A stretch of 7,299 nt of DNA from JAFALX01 sp050734185 (GTDB lineage: Bacteria; Chloroflexota; Dormibacteria; Aeolococcales; Aeolococcaceae): NCBI GenBank assembly GCA_050734185.1, contig JBOHUE010000187.1, positions 1 through 7,299 of the forward strand. Direction: 5' to 3'. This document shows, in pieces, positions 1 to 6,261 of this stretch. Within the stretch, counting starts at the first letter, position 1. Each line of letters begins with the position of its first letter. The notes below the pieces were generated by a model. The model was not told the DNA's origin and searched no databases. It was given only the letters and a program-made list of their open reading frames with translations. The position numbers were made by a program, and so were the translations under genes.

Positions 1-1011
1 GCGTATGGCCTGACATCGCGCAACTTCCCGGCAATCCTCCTGATCGTCATCGCGCTGACCGTCCTCGGCGTCTTCCACAACGGCGGCGTGACGCTGATGG
101 GACAGCAGATCCGAAACGCGCTCGTGCTGGGGGCGATCTACGCGCTGATCGCGATTGGCTACACGATGGTGTACGGCATCATCGAGCTGATCAACTTCGC
201 GCACGGCGACGTCTTCGCACTCGCCGGCTTCTACGCCATCCTCATCGCCGACGCGCTGGGGCTGGACAATCTGGCCACATCCGGACCGGGCGGTCTGCTC
301 GTGGCGCTGGTGGTCTTGTTCGTCCTCTCGATGACCGCCGCGGGTGTCACCGGCATGCTCATCGAGCGCGTCGCATACCGGCGGCTGCGCGATGCGCCGC
401 GGGTGGCGCCGCTGATCACAGCCATCGGCGTGTCCTTCCTCATCGAGGGGTTCCTGCTCGTCTTCTTCGGACCCGACAACGTCGCGACGCACAAGGCAAC
501 GTGGATCACCGGCAACGCCTTCACCACCGGCGGCGTGAGCATCGGCTTCAAGGACATCTTCGTCGTCGCCATCGCGCTCGTGCTCATGTTCGCGCTGGGT
601 GCCTTCGTTCGCGGCACGCGGCTCGGCAAGGCGATGCGCTCAACCGCCCAGGACCGCAGCGCCGCACTGCTGTGCGGCATCAACATCAACCGCACCATCG
701 CGCTCACGTTCTTCATCGGCTCGGCCCTCGCCGCCGCGGGCGCGATCGTGTACAGCATCAACTACGGCGACGTGCAGTGGAACCTCGGCTTCCGGCTGGG
801 CATCATCGCGTTCACCGCGGCGGTCCTCGGGGGCATCGGCAACATCGTCGGCGCCGGGATCGGTGGCTTCCTGATCGGCATGATCTACGTCTTCGGCGGC
901 TCCCTCGCCGGCGGCGAATGGAGCGAGTCGCTCATCTTCGGTGTGCTCGTGCTGATCCTCACCTTCCGCCCCGTCGGCCTCTTCGGCGTCGACGTCGGCA
1001 CCCGCGCATGA
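1..1011 (+). CDS. livH: LivH-type branched-chain amino acid ABC transporter permease (5' end open)
   Basis: Inner-membrane permease of a HAAT/Liv-family ABC importer; it pairs with LivM to form the translocation path. The protein is almost wholly hydrophobic. Counting from the GTG at 88 (307 residues), it has the family start GAIYALIAIGYTMVYGI (15-31), then INFAHGD (35-41), a cytoplasmic ATPase-contact loop RLGKAMRSTAQD (178-189), the glycine-rich AAVLGGIGNIVGAG (244-257) and the C-terminal FRPVGLFG (293-300), all typical of LivH. The frame is open from base 1 to 87 with strong G/C third positions and encodes a further hydrophobic segment (FPAILLIVIALTVLG), and no good ribosome site precedes GTG 88. 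I therefore read the gene as starting outside the window; GTG 88 is the fallback start. The stop overlaps livM by ATGA. Substrate cannot be told from sequence: leucine-type amino acids are usual, but amides and urea are also carried by this family. Confidence 0.93.
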   Translation, partial: AYGLTSRNFPAILLIVIALTVLGVFHNGGVTLMGQQIRNALVLGAIYALIAIGYTMVYGIIELINFAHGDVFALAGFYAILIADALGLDNLATSGPGGLLVALVVLFVLSMTAAGVTGMLIERVAYRRLRDAPRVAPLITAIGVSFLIEGFLLVFFGPDNVATHKATWITGNAFTTGGVSIGFKDIFVVAIALVLMFALGAFVRGTRLGKAMRSTAQDRSAALLCGININRTIALTFFIGSALAAAGAIVYSINYGDVQWNLGFRLGIIAFTAAVLGGIGNIVGAGIGGFLIGMIYVFGGSLAGGEWSESLIFGVLVLILTFRPVGLFGVDVGTRA

Positions 1012-2591
1012 GCGCCGCCGCGGTCCGTCGTCCCGGCGCGTTGCTGCGCCGCCTGACACAGTCATCCGGCGGCCGCGTTGAGGGCCGGAGCGTCTACCTG
1101 ATCCTGACGCTGACGGCCGCCGGGCTCGTGCTGCTGGGCTGGTTTCTGCCGTGGTTCGTCGGGCCGTTCACCGCCGGAGCGGGGTTCAGCCCGCAGGATG
1201 TGGTCAGCTCTGCGCCGACCGGCATCGCCACGGTGCTGGTGTACGTCCTCGGGCTGGCGATGCTCGTCGTCGTGCTGTCCCCGCTCGCCGAGCTCGGCGC
1301 GCGGCTGCGCATGTATCCGCTGGGCGCGCGTGCGGATCAGTTGCGCGCGCTCGCGAGCGCCGCGGGCCTGATCGCGAGCCTGCTGGTGTACGTGCTCGTC
1401 GGCGTGATCCGCGAGGAGCCCGCATTCGGTGTTCTCGACAGCCACACCATCACCGACTCCGCCGTGTGGCTGACGATGTACGGGTTCGGCATCGCGCTGT
1501 TCGCATACGGCGGCAAGCCGCTGGTGCTGACGCGTCCCAACCTCGCGTTTGTGGCGGCGGCCCTACCCTTCGGGGCCCTGCTGCCGCTGATGTTCCACCA
1601 GGCTCCCGACGTTCTTCTTTGGGCCGCGTCGTCGCTCGCCATCTACACGCTGCTGGCGCTGGGGCTCAACGTCGTCGTCGGCTTCGCGGGCCTCCTCGAC
1701 CTCGGCTACGCGGCGTTCTTCGCCATCGGCGCCTACGCGTGCGCGTCCCTGTCGTCACCGATCCACGGGTTGCACCTGCCGCTGTGGGTGCTCATCTTCC
1801 TCGGCGCGGCGATCGCCGCCATCTTCGGAGCACTCTTGGGCGCGCCGACACTGCGCCTGCGCGGCGACTATCTCGCTATCGTCACGCTGGGGTTCGGCGA
1901 GATCATCCCCGACCTCGCGACCAACAACGTCTTCAACCTCACCGGCGGGCCCAACGGGCTTCCCGGCATCGATCAGCCGAAGGTCGGCCCGGTCGACTTC
2001 GGCACCAGCCCGCAGTGGTTTTACTGGTCGATCATCGCGGTGACGCTCATCTCCGTCGTGCTGCTGCGCAACCTGTCACGTGCGCGTGTGGGCAGGGCGT
2101 GGGTCGCGCTCCGCGAGGACGAGGTGGCGGCCGCCGCGACAGGGATCAACACCACGTCGACGAAGCTGCTCGCGTTCGCCATCGGCGCGTCCGTGAGCGG
2201 CTTCGCCGGCGCGTTCTACGGATCGATGCTGACCGCCATCAGCCCCGACGCCTTCCAGTTCCAGGTGTCGATCGCGGTGCTCAGCATCATCGTTCTGGGT
2301 GGCATCGGCAACATCATCGGCGTCATCCTCGGCAGCTTCGTGCTCACCTTCGTTATCTTCTGGGCGCTGCCGCACATGCACGAGTGGTCGGCGACGTTCG
2401 CGCACAACTTCAATGTGGGCGCGATCGCCACCATCAACTTCCCGCAGTACACGTACATCATCTATGGCGCGGCGCTCATCCTGATGATGCTGTTACGACC
2501 GGGAGGCCTGCTCCCCAGCCGCGCCCGGCGCATCGAGCTGCAAGCGGGCGTCGAGTCCGAGTCGCTCGCCGCGGTGCAGGGACGGGCCTGA
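1008..2591 (+). CDS. livM: LivM-type branched-chain amino acid ABC transporter permease with long N-terminal membrane extension
   Basis: Second permease of the Liv importer, 527 residues. The ATG at 1008 overlaps the livH stop (ATGA); in-frame sequence upstream of it is antisense-like, arginine-rich shadow coding inside livH, so this start is well supported. The conserved core starts near residue 204: LNVVVGFAGLLDLGYAAFFAIGAY (220-243), LRLRGDYLAIVTLGFGEI (282-299), NLTGGPNGLPGI (310-321), the ATPase-contact loop RVGRAWVALREDE (360-372), IVLGGIGNIIG (428-438) and RPGGLLP (497-503). Residues 1-200 hold roughly five predicted membrane segments (about 30-51, 71-91, 114-134, 150-168, 178-195) that are not part of the core. 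E. coli LivM (about 425 residues) also has an N-terminal extension, but this one is about 100 residues longer overall. Family assignment is firm; the role of the extension is unknown. Confidence 0.95.
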   Translation: MSAAAVRRPGALLRRLTQSSGGRVEGRSVYLILTLTAAGLVLLGWFLPWFVGPFTAGAGFSPQDVVSSAPTGIATVLVYVLGLAMLVVVLSPLAELGARLRMYPLGARADQLRALASAAGLIASLLVYVLVGVIREEPAFGVLDSHTITDSAVWLTMYGFGIALFAYGGKPLVLTRPNLAFVAAALPFGALLPLMFHQAPDVLLWAASSLAIYTLLALGLNVVVGFAGLLDLGYAAFFAIGAYACASLSSPIHGLHLPLWVLIFLGAAIAAIFGALLGAPTLRLRGDYLAIVTLGFGEIIPDLATNNVFNLTGGPNGLPGIDQPKVGPVDFGTSPQWFYWSIIAVTLISVVLLRNLSRARVGRAWVALREDEVAAAATGINTTSTKLLAFAIGASVSGFAGAFYGSMLTAISPDAFQFQVSIAVLSIIVLGGIGNIIGVILGSFVLTFVIFWALPHMHEWSATFAHNFNVGAIATINFPQYTYIIYGAALILMMLLRPGGLLPSRARRIELQAGVESESLAAVQGRA

Positions 2592-2593
2592 CC

Positions 2594-3376
2594 ATGGCGC
2601 TCCTCGCGTTGGACTCCGTCACCAAGCAGTTCGGCGGCCTCACCGCTGTCTCAAACGTCAGCTTCACCGTCGGCGAGCGCGAGATCGTGTCGATGATCGG
2701 CCCCAACGGCGCGGGCAAGACGACAGCGTTCAACTGCGTCACCGGCCTGTACCCGGTGACGAGCGGTCAGGTGATGTTCGACGGCACCCGTATCGACGGT
2801 CAGCCGCCCCACCGCATCCTGCGTTTCGGCATCGCGCGCACGTTCCAGAACATCCGGCTCTTCGCGTACATGACGGCAACGGACAACGTAATGGTCGGCG
2901 CCCACTGGTGGATGAAGCAGCGCGTCTGGGACGGGGCCTTCCGCACGCTGCGCGGCCGCCGCGAGGAACGCGAGATTGAGCGGATGGCGCTCGATCTCCT
3001 CGAGGCACTCGGGCTCGGGGACCGCGCCGGCTCCTATGCGCGCGAGCTGCCCTACGGCCTGCAGCGCCGCCTCGAGATTGCCCGTGCGCTGGCTACGCGG
3101 CCGCGCGTGCTCCTGCTCGACGAACCCGCTGCGGGGCTCAACCCGCAGGAGAAGAACGAGCTCATGGCGCTGATCGCGCGCATGCGCGACGAGGGGCTCA
3201 CGATCTTTCTCATCGAGCACGACATGCGCGTGGTCATGGGCATCAGCGACCGCATCATCGTGCTCGACCACGGCGAGAAAATCGCCGAGGGTGCGCCCGC
3301 GGACGTGCGCCAGAACCAGCGGGTCATCGAGGCCTACCTCGGCAGCGGCGCCGCTCAGGAGGCGCGGACGGCATGA
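2594..3376 (+). CDS. livG: LivG-type ABC transporter ATP-binding protein
   Basis: Cytoplasmic ATPase that, with LivF, drives transport through LivH/LivM; 260 residues, normal for the family. Visible motifs: Walker A GPNGAGKTT (36-44), Q-loop ARTFQNIRLF (81-90, Gln85), a signature of the form LPYGLQRRLEIARAL (152-166, in place of the commoner LSYGQQRR), Walker B with LLLDEPAAGLNP (173-184, Asp176/Glu177) and switch His209 in IEHDM. The insert after the Q-loop (HWWMKQRVWDGAFR, 104-117) and the C-terminal IAEGAPADV..VIEAYLG are LivG hallmarks that separate it from LivF. The ATG lies 2 bases after the livM stop, preceded by a purine-rich CAGGGACGG; its end overlaps livF. All catalytic residues are present, so it should be active. 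Confidence 0.96.
   Translation: MALLALDSVTKQFGGLTAVSNVSFTVGEREIVSMIGPNGAGKTTAFNCVTGLYPVTSGQVMFDGTRIDGQPPHRILRFGIARTFQNIRLFAYMTATDNVMVGAHWWMKQRVWDGAFRTLRGRREEREIERMALDLLEALGLGDRAGSYARELPYGLQRRLEIARALATRPRVLLLDEPAAGLNPQEKNELMALIARMRDEGLTIFLIEHDMRVVMGISDRIIVLDHGEKIAEGAPADVRQNQRVIEAYLGSGAAQEARTA
3357..3362 (+). promoter_or_regulatory. Shine-Dalgarno AGGAGG for livF
   Basis: Perfect AGGAGG inside the end of livG, with 10 bases between it and the ATG at 3373. It supports the 3373 start and independent ribosome loading on livF in addition to coupling with livG. Confidence 0.7.
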
Positions 3377-4134
3377 CCGCCACCGCGCCGGCGCCGCCCG
3401 TCGCGCACGGCGACGCGCCGAAGCCCGCGCTGCTCGAGCTGCGCGCGATCGACGTCTTCTATGGACGCATCCAGGCGCTTCGGGGGGTGAGCTTGGACGT
3501 CGCCGAGGGCGAGATCGTGGCCCTCATCGGCAGCAACGGCGCCGGCAAGACGACCACGCTGCACACGATCAGCGGCCTCATCCATCCGTCGCGGGGCGAG
3601 ATTCGCCTGCGCGGTGAGCGCATCAACACCCTGGGCGCCGAGCGGATCGCGCGGCTCGGCGTCGGGCACGCGCCCGAGGGCCGCCGCCTCTTCCAGCGCA
3701 TGACCGTCCGCGAGAACCTGGAGATGGGCGCGTACGCGCGGCGCGACCGTGCCGGCATGCGTACCGACTTCGATCGTGTGTACACGCTCTTCCCGCGGCT
3801 GCGCGAGCGGCACACGCAACTCGCGGGCAGCCTGTCCGGCGGCGAGCAGCAGATGGTGGCCATCGGGCGCGCGCTCATGGGCGCGCCGACCGTGATGCTG
3901 CTCGACGAGCCGTCGCTCGGTCTGGCGCCGGTGCTGGTGGATGCGATCTTCGAGGTCATCCGCGAGATCAACGCCAACGGCACGACGATCCTTCTGATCG
4001 AACAGAACGCCCGCCTTGCCCTCAAGGCCGCAGCGCGCGCGTACGTGCTGGAGAACGGTTCGATTGCACTCAGCGGTCCCGCCGAAGACCTGCTCAACTC
4101 CCCTGACGTCCAGCGCGCGTACCTGGGCGTGTGA
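3373..4134 (+). CDS. livF: LivF-type ABC transporter ATP-binding protein
   Basis: Second ATPase of the importer, 253 residues. Motifs: Walker A GSNGAGKTT (53-61), the LivF-typical PEGRRLFQRMTVRENL (101-116) at the Q-loop region, a full signature LSGGEQQ (154-160), Walker B VMLLDEPSLGLAP (174-186) and IEQNA (209-213), where Gln replaces the switch His as is usual in LivF. The first ~20 residues (Ala/Pro-rich) are a non-conserved leader, so a later start cannot be excluded, but the ATG overlaps the livG stop (ATGA) and has an AGGAGG ribosome site 10 bases upstream. Last gene of the + strand cassette; it is followed after 25 bases by the convergent stop of the PDZ protein gene. Confidence 0.96.
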   Translation: MTATAPAPPVAHGDAPKPALLELRAIDVFYGRIQALRGVSLDVAEGEIVALIGSNGAGKTTTLHTISGLIHPSRGEIRLRGERINTLGAERIARLGVGHAPEGRRLFQRMTVRENLEMGAYARRDRAGMRTDFDRVYTLFPRLRERHTQLAGSLSGGEQQMVAIGRALMGAPTVMLLDEPSLGLAPVLVDAIFEVIREINANGTTILLIEQNARLALKAAARAYVLENGSIALSGPAEDLLNSPDVQRAYLGV

Positions 4135-4136
4135 CC

Positions 4137-4152
4137 GCAGCGCGGGTGCTGC
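4137..4152. terminator. possible weak hairpin between convergent livF and PDZ-protein genes
   Basis: In the 25-base gap between two converging stop codons, GCAGC and GCTGC can pair as a 5-base stem around the 6-base loop GCGGGT. There is no T-tract on either side, so an intrinsic terminator is only weakly supported. It may simply be part of the GC-rich background. Confidence 0.2.
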
Positions 4153-4159
4153 CGGCGAC

Positions 4160-5140
4160 CTAGCGCGTGGTGCCGGCGGCGATCGTGACGGTCGCCGACA
4201 TCTCCCGTCCTGCGCTGGTCACCCACTGGATGCGGACGCGATCGCCGGCCTTGTGCCCGCGCAGCGCGTCCGGTGCGGCCACCGCGTTCAGGACGTGTAC
4301 CGTCCCGATCTGCTCGATGACATCGCCCGGTTGGATACCCACGGCGCGCGCGGGCGACGCCGCGGCGACCGAGACGACGAGGGCGCCGGGCGGAGTTGCG
4401 CTGTCGCGCACGCCGACACCGAGCACCGAGCCGCCGCCGCGCAGCACGCCGGCGTTCGGTCTGCCCGACGCGATGTCGTGAGCGACGGTGATGGCGTTGG
4501 TGATCAGCAGCGCGCTGCCGGCGCTGCCCGCTGGCCCGAGGATCGTGCCCGCCACCGACACCGCGACGACCGACCCGCCTGAGTCGACAACCGGTTCGCC
4601 GGGTTCCAGGTTGCTCATCGCAGGGCTCAATCGCATGACCGCGTTGCCGAGCGACACAACAGTGCCCTGCACCACCACCACGCCGCCGGTGCCGGGAGCG
4701 ATCGCGGAAACGTGGTCTCCAACCGCGACGCGCGTGGGATCGCCAATCTGCACGACCGGGAGTCCGGAGACGCCCTGGAGCTGGATGACGGCGACGCCGT
4801 CAGAGGGGTCGATGCCGACAACGCTCGCCGGCACAGCGGTGGATCGACCCGGGACGAAGACGCTGATGGTGTCGGCGCCTTCGACGCTGCTGTTGGCCGT
4901 GAGCACCGTTCCGGACGACGAGAGCACGACGCCGGCGCCGACGCTCTCGACCCCACGCACGTCGCGCGCGTGGATCGAGACACTTGCGGCCTCCGCCGAC
5001 CGGAGGCTCCCCGACTGGCTTGCGAGCGCGCCGGCAACGGCAGCGCCCAGGACGATTGCCGCAACGCCGGCGATGGCGGCGCGGCGCGCCGATCGTGGGC
5101 GCCACCACACAACCCGCAGCGACGAGCCGGCCGCGGCCAT
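4160..5140 (-). CDS. membrane-anchored HtrA-like pseudoprotease with C-terminal PDZ domain
   Basis: 326 residues. The ATG at 5140 shares one base with the stop of the hydratase alpha gene (TGATG), with no Shine-Dalgarno of its own, so it is translationally coupled. Layout: basic N-terminus (RPRSARR), one membrane segment at about 21-40 (N-in by the positive-inside rule), a trypsin-like fold at about 55-230, and a PDZ domain at about 245-320 (LGVGV at 240s, SPARAVGIQPGDVIEQIG 262-279). The chymotrypsin-like part follows HtrA/DegP: GAGVVLSSSGTVLTANSSVEG covers the catalytic His region but has Ser84-Ser85 where HtrA has NHV; Asp114 of SDGVAV keeps the Asp; the NPGNSGGPLVN loop has become LEPGEPVVD (178-186), which removes the catalytic Ser by a short deletion. 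A later DSGG (186-189) aligns with the LDGE strand, not the active site. I infer a non-catalytic binding or scaffold protein outside the cytoplasm. Partner unknown. Confidence 0.85.
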   Translation of the reverse strand: MAAAGSSLRVVWWRPRSARRAAIAGVAAIVLGAAVAGALASQSGSLRSAEAASVSIHARDVRGVESVGAGVVLSSSGTVLTANSSVEGADTISVFVPGRSTAVPASVVGIDPSDGVAVIQLQGVSGLPVVQIGDPTRVAVGDHVSAIAPGTGGVVVVQGTVVSLGNAVMRLSPAMSNLEPGEPVVDSGGSVVAVSVAGTILGPAGSAGSALLITNAITVAHDIASGRPNAGVLRGGGSVLGVGVRDSATPPGALVVSVAAASPARAVGIQPGDVIEQIGTVHVLNAVAAPDALRGHKAGDRVRIQWVTSAGREMSATVTIAAGTTR

Positions 5141-5724
5141 CAGACCAGCGCGGTGCCGATCATCCCGTTGCGCGTCACGCGCTCGGCCAGCTCGGCCTCG
5201 TTGAGCCCCTCGGTGCCGCCCGGCCGCTGCGGGAGCACCAGGTAGCGCGTCTCCGCGCTCGCGTCCCAAACTCGTATCTCCTTGGTTTCGGCCAGCTCCA
5301 GCCCAAACTCGGTGAGCACCGAACGCGGATCGCGGACGATTCGCGACCGGTACGCCTCACTCTTGTACCAGTGCGGCGAGGGGCCCAGCAGCGCGATCGG
5401 GTAGCAGCTGCACAGGGTGCAGACGATGACGTTGTGCACCGAGTCGGTGTTCTCGATCACGACGAGCACCTGCGGGCGCACGCCGCCGGTCATCCGATAG
5501 CCGAGCTCCTCGACCGCGGTGGTGCCGTCAGTGAGCAGGCGATCGCGAAACGCCGGGTCGAGCCAGGCGCGCGCCACCACACGCGCGCCGTCCTCGGGCG
5601 TGCGGAGGCTGTCGAGGATCTTCTCCAGCTCGGCCCCGTCGATCAGCTCGTGGTCTTCCAATGCGGCCTCGAGCTCGCGTACCTGTTGCGCAATCGATCC
5701 GTCGTGATGATGCCCGTCGCTCAC
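5140..5724 (-). CDS. cobalt-type nitrile hydratase alpha subunit / thiocyanate hydrolase gamma-like subunit
   Basis: Metal-bearing catalytic subunit of the nitrile hydratase family, which hydrates nitriles to amides (or, in thiocyanate hydrolase, splits thiocyanate to carbonyl sulfide and ammonia); cytoplasmic, no signal peptide. 194 residues, near the family norm. The metal claw is VCTLCSCYP (101-109): Cys102, Cys105 and Cys107 with Thr103 mark the Co(III) type, as opposed to CSLCSC of the Fe type. Other family stretches: ARAWLDPAFRDRLL (51-64), WYKSEAYRSRIVRDPR (119-134), RVWDASAETRYLVLPQRPGGTEG (151-173) and the end TRNGMIGTA. The GTG start at 5724 overlaps the previous stop (GTGA) and has GGAGG 7 bases upstream; the longer in-frame extension to 5796 lies wholly inside the preceding gene and is not family-like. 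Residues 109-117 (PIALLGPSP) differ from the usual PWPVLGLPP lid. Nitrile versus thiocyanate substrate cannot be decided. Confidence 0.93.
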   Translation of the reverse strand: MSDGHHHDGSIAQQVRELEAALEDHELIDGAELEKILDSLRTPEDGARVVARAWLDPAFRDRLLTDGTTAVEELGYRMTGGVRPQVLVVIENTDSVHNVIVCTLCSCYPIALLGPSPHWYKSEAYRSRIVRDPRSVLTEFGLELAETKEIRVWDASAETRYLVLPQRPGGTEGLNEAELAERVTRNGMIGTALV

Positions 5725-6005
5725 TCGCCGTCCTCCGCGGAGTCCAGGTACGAATCCCAGAAGTTGACCGTCACGGTGTGATCGCCCCCGCCCCACAGCG
5801 TCTGCGCCGCGAAACGGACGGCGTACACAGCCTCGACCCGCGGCGTGGTGACGTGCGCCGCCACATCGTCTGGCAGCGTGTGACGGCCGTGCACACCGAC
5901 GACCACTCCGACGTGTCCGCGGGTGTACCGCGGGGAGCGCGTGTGGCCCGCCGCATCGACCTCTCGCACCAGCACCCGCTCGCCGGCGTGAAACCGTTCA
6001 CTCAT
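5721..6005 (-). CDS. nitrile hydratase beta subunit, C-terminal half as a separate protein (thiocyanate hydrolase alpha-like)
   Basis: 94 residues beginning MSERFHAGERVLVRE. It matches the SH3-like C-terminal domain of nitrile hydratase beta: FxxGxxV opening (5-12), GHTRSPRYTRGHVGVVVGVHG (20-40; the HTR-PRY arginines include the one that in solved enzymes contacts the oxidised metal-claw cysteines), LPDD (44-47), YAVRFAAQTLWG (61-72), and WDSYLD near the end (83-88), where the family has DLWESYLE. The ATG at 6005 overlaps the stop of the upstream half by 8 bases and has AGAAGGG 8 bases upstream. Its stop overlaps the alpha start by 4 bases. In ordinary nitrile hydratase this segment is fused to the preceding half; here each half has its own start, stop and ribosome site, so this is a real split, not an obvious frameshift. 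It corresponds to scnA in thiocyanate hydrolase and to one of the small subunits ToyK/ToyL in toyocamycin nitrile hydratase. Confidence 0.9.
   Translation of the reverse strand: MSERFHAGERVLVREVDAAGHTRSPRYTRGHVGVVVGVHGRHTLPDDVAAHVTTPRVEAVYAVRFAAQTLWGGGDHTVTVNFWDSYLDSAEDGE
5732..5736 (-). promoter_or_regulatory. Shine-Dalgarno GGAGG fixing the GTG start of the alpha subunit
   Basis: On the minus strand GGAGG is followed by 7 bases and then GTG at 5724-5722. It decides in favour of this start over the in-frame start at 5796. Confidence 0.7.
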
Positions 6006-6261
6006 CGAGCACACCCTTCTCGCGCAGCAGAGTCGTGGTCGCCCTGAACCAGCGCTCGTAGTACGACGTCGCGAGGTATTCGGCAGGCGGGATCCGTTCC
6101 ACCGCATCGCGGAACTCGTCCAGCGAGTAGACGCCGCGGCGCACGAGCGCGACGGTGAGCGCATACACATGCGCTTCCCAGTCGGCATCGAACGGCGGAT
6201 CGGACTCGCTCACCTCGAGCCTGCCGAAGCCCTCCATACCGCCGACGTCATTCACACGCAT
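5998..6261 (-). CDS. nitrile hydratase beta subunit, N-terminal half as a separate protein (thiocyanate hydrolase beta-like)
   Basis: First gene of the minus-strand operon, 87 residues from the ATG at 6261. It opens MRVNDVGGMEGFG, which matches the invariant beta N-terminus (M-x-x-x-DVGGM-x-GFG), followed by DADWEAHVYALTVAL (25-39), EFRDAVERIPPAEYL (49-63) and SYYERW (66-71), and ends GVLDE, just where ordinary beta subunits go on into a linker. Arg56, Tyr67/Tyr68 and Trp71 sit at positions that line the substrate pocket in known enzymes, so it should contribute to the active site. A GTG at 6270 would add three residues (MCD); I prefer 6261 because the family starts 3-4 residues before DVGGM. 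The nitrile hydratase activator/accessory proteins (P14K type) share this fold, but the DVGGM opening and SYY..W motif favour a true beta piece. Confidence 0.88.
   Translation of the reverse strand: MRVNDVGGMEGFGRLEVSESDPPFDADWEAHVYALTVALVRRGVYSLDEFRDAVERIPPAEYLATSYYERWFRATTTLLREKGVLDE
6014..6020 (-). promoter_or_regulatory. Shine-Dalgarno AGAAGGG for the beta C-terminal half
   Basis: Lies inside the end of the upstream gene, with 8 bases to the ATG at 6005. It shows that the second half of beta has its own initiation signal. Confidence 0.6.

Noticed and set aside
501..1007. Upstream in-frame extension of livM inside livH
   Set aside because: The translation is arginine/histidine-rich shadow coding of livH; the LivM start is the ATG at 1008 overlapping the livH stop.
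1151..2593. Long in-frame extension before livG
   Set aside because: Arginine-rich out-of-frame shadow of livM; livG begins at ATG 2594, two bases after the livM stop.
4573..4584. DSGG at residues 186-189 of the HtrA-like protein as a catalytic serine
   Set aside because: Residues 183-194 align without gaps to the PLVN-LDGE-VVGI strand that follows the active site in HtrA, which places DSGG at the LDGE turn; catalytic His is missing as well.
4488..5204. 238-codon open frame on the + strand opposite the PDZ protein gene
   Set aside because: Proline/threonine/arginine-rich composition typical of antisense reading of GC-rich coding DNA; the minus strand holds a recognisable HtrA-PDZ protein.
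5725..5796. 24-residue N-terminal extension of the alpha subunit
   Set aside because: It lies inside the preceding gene, is not family-like, and the GTG at 5724 has GGAGG 7 bases upstream.
5998..6005. Split beta subunit as a sequencing frameshift
   Set aside because: The linker between halves is absent in every frame, and the downstream half has its own ATG with a well-spaced AGAAGGG, so a single base error does not explain it.
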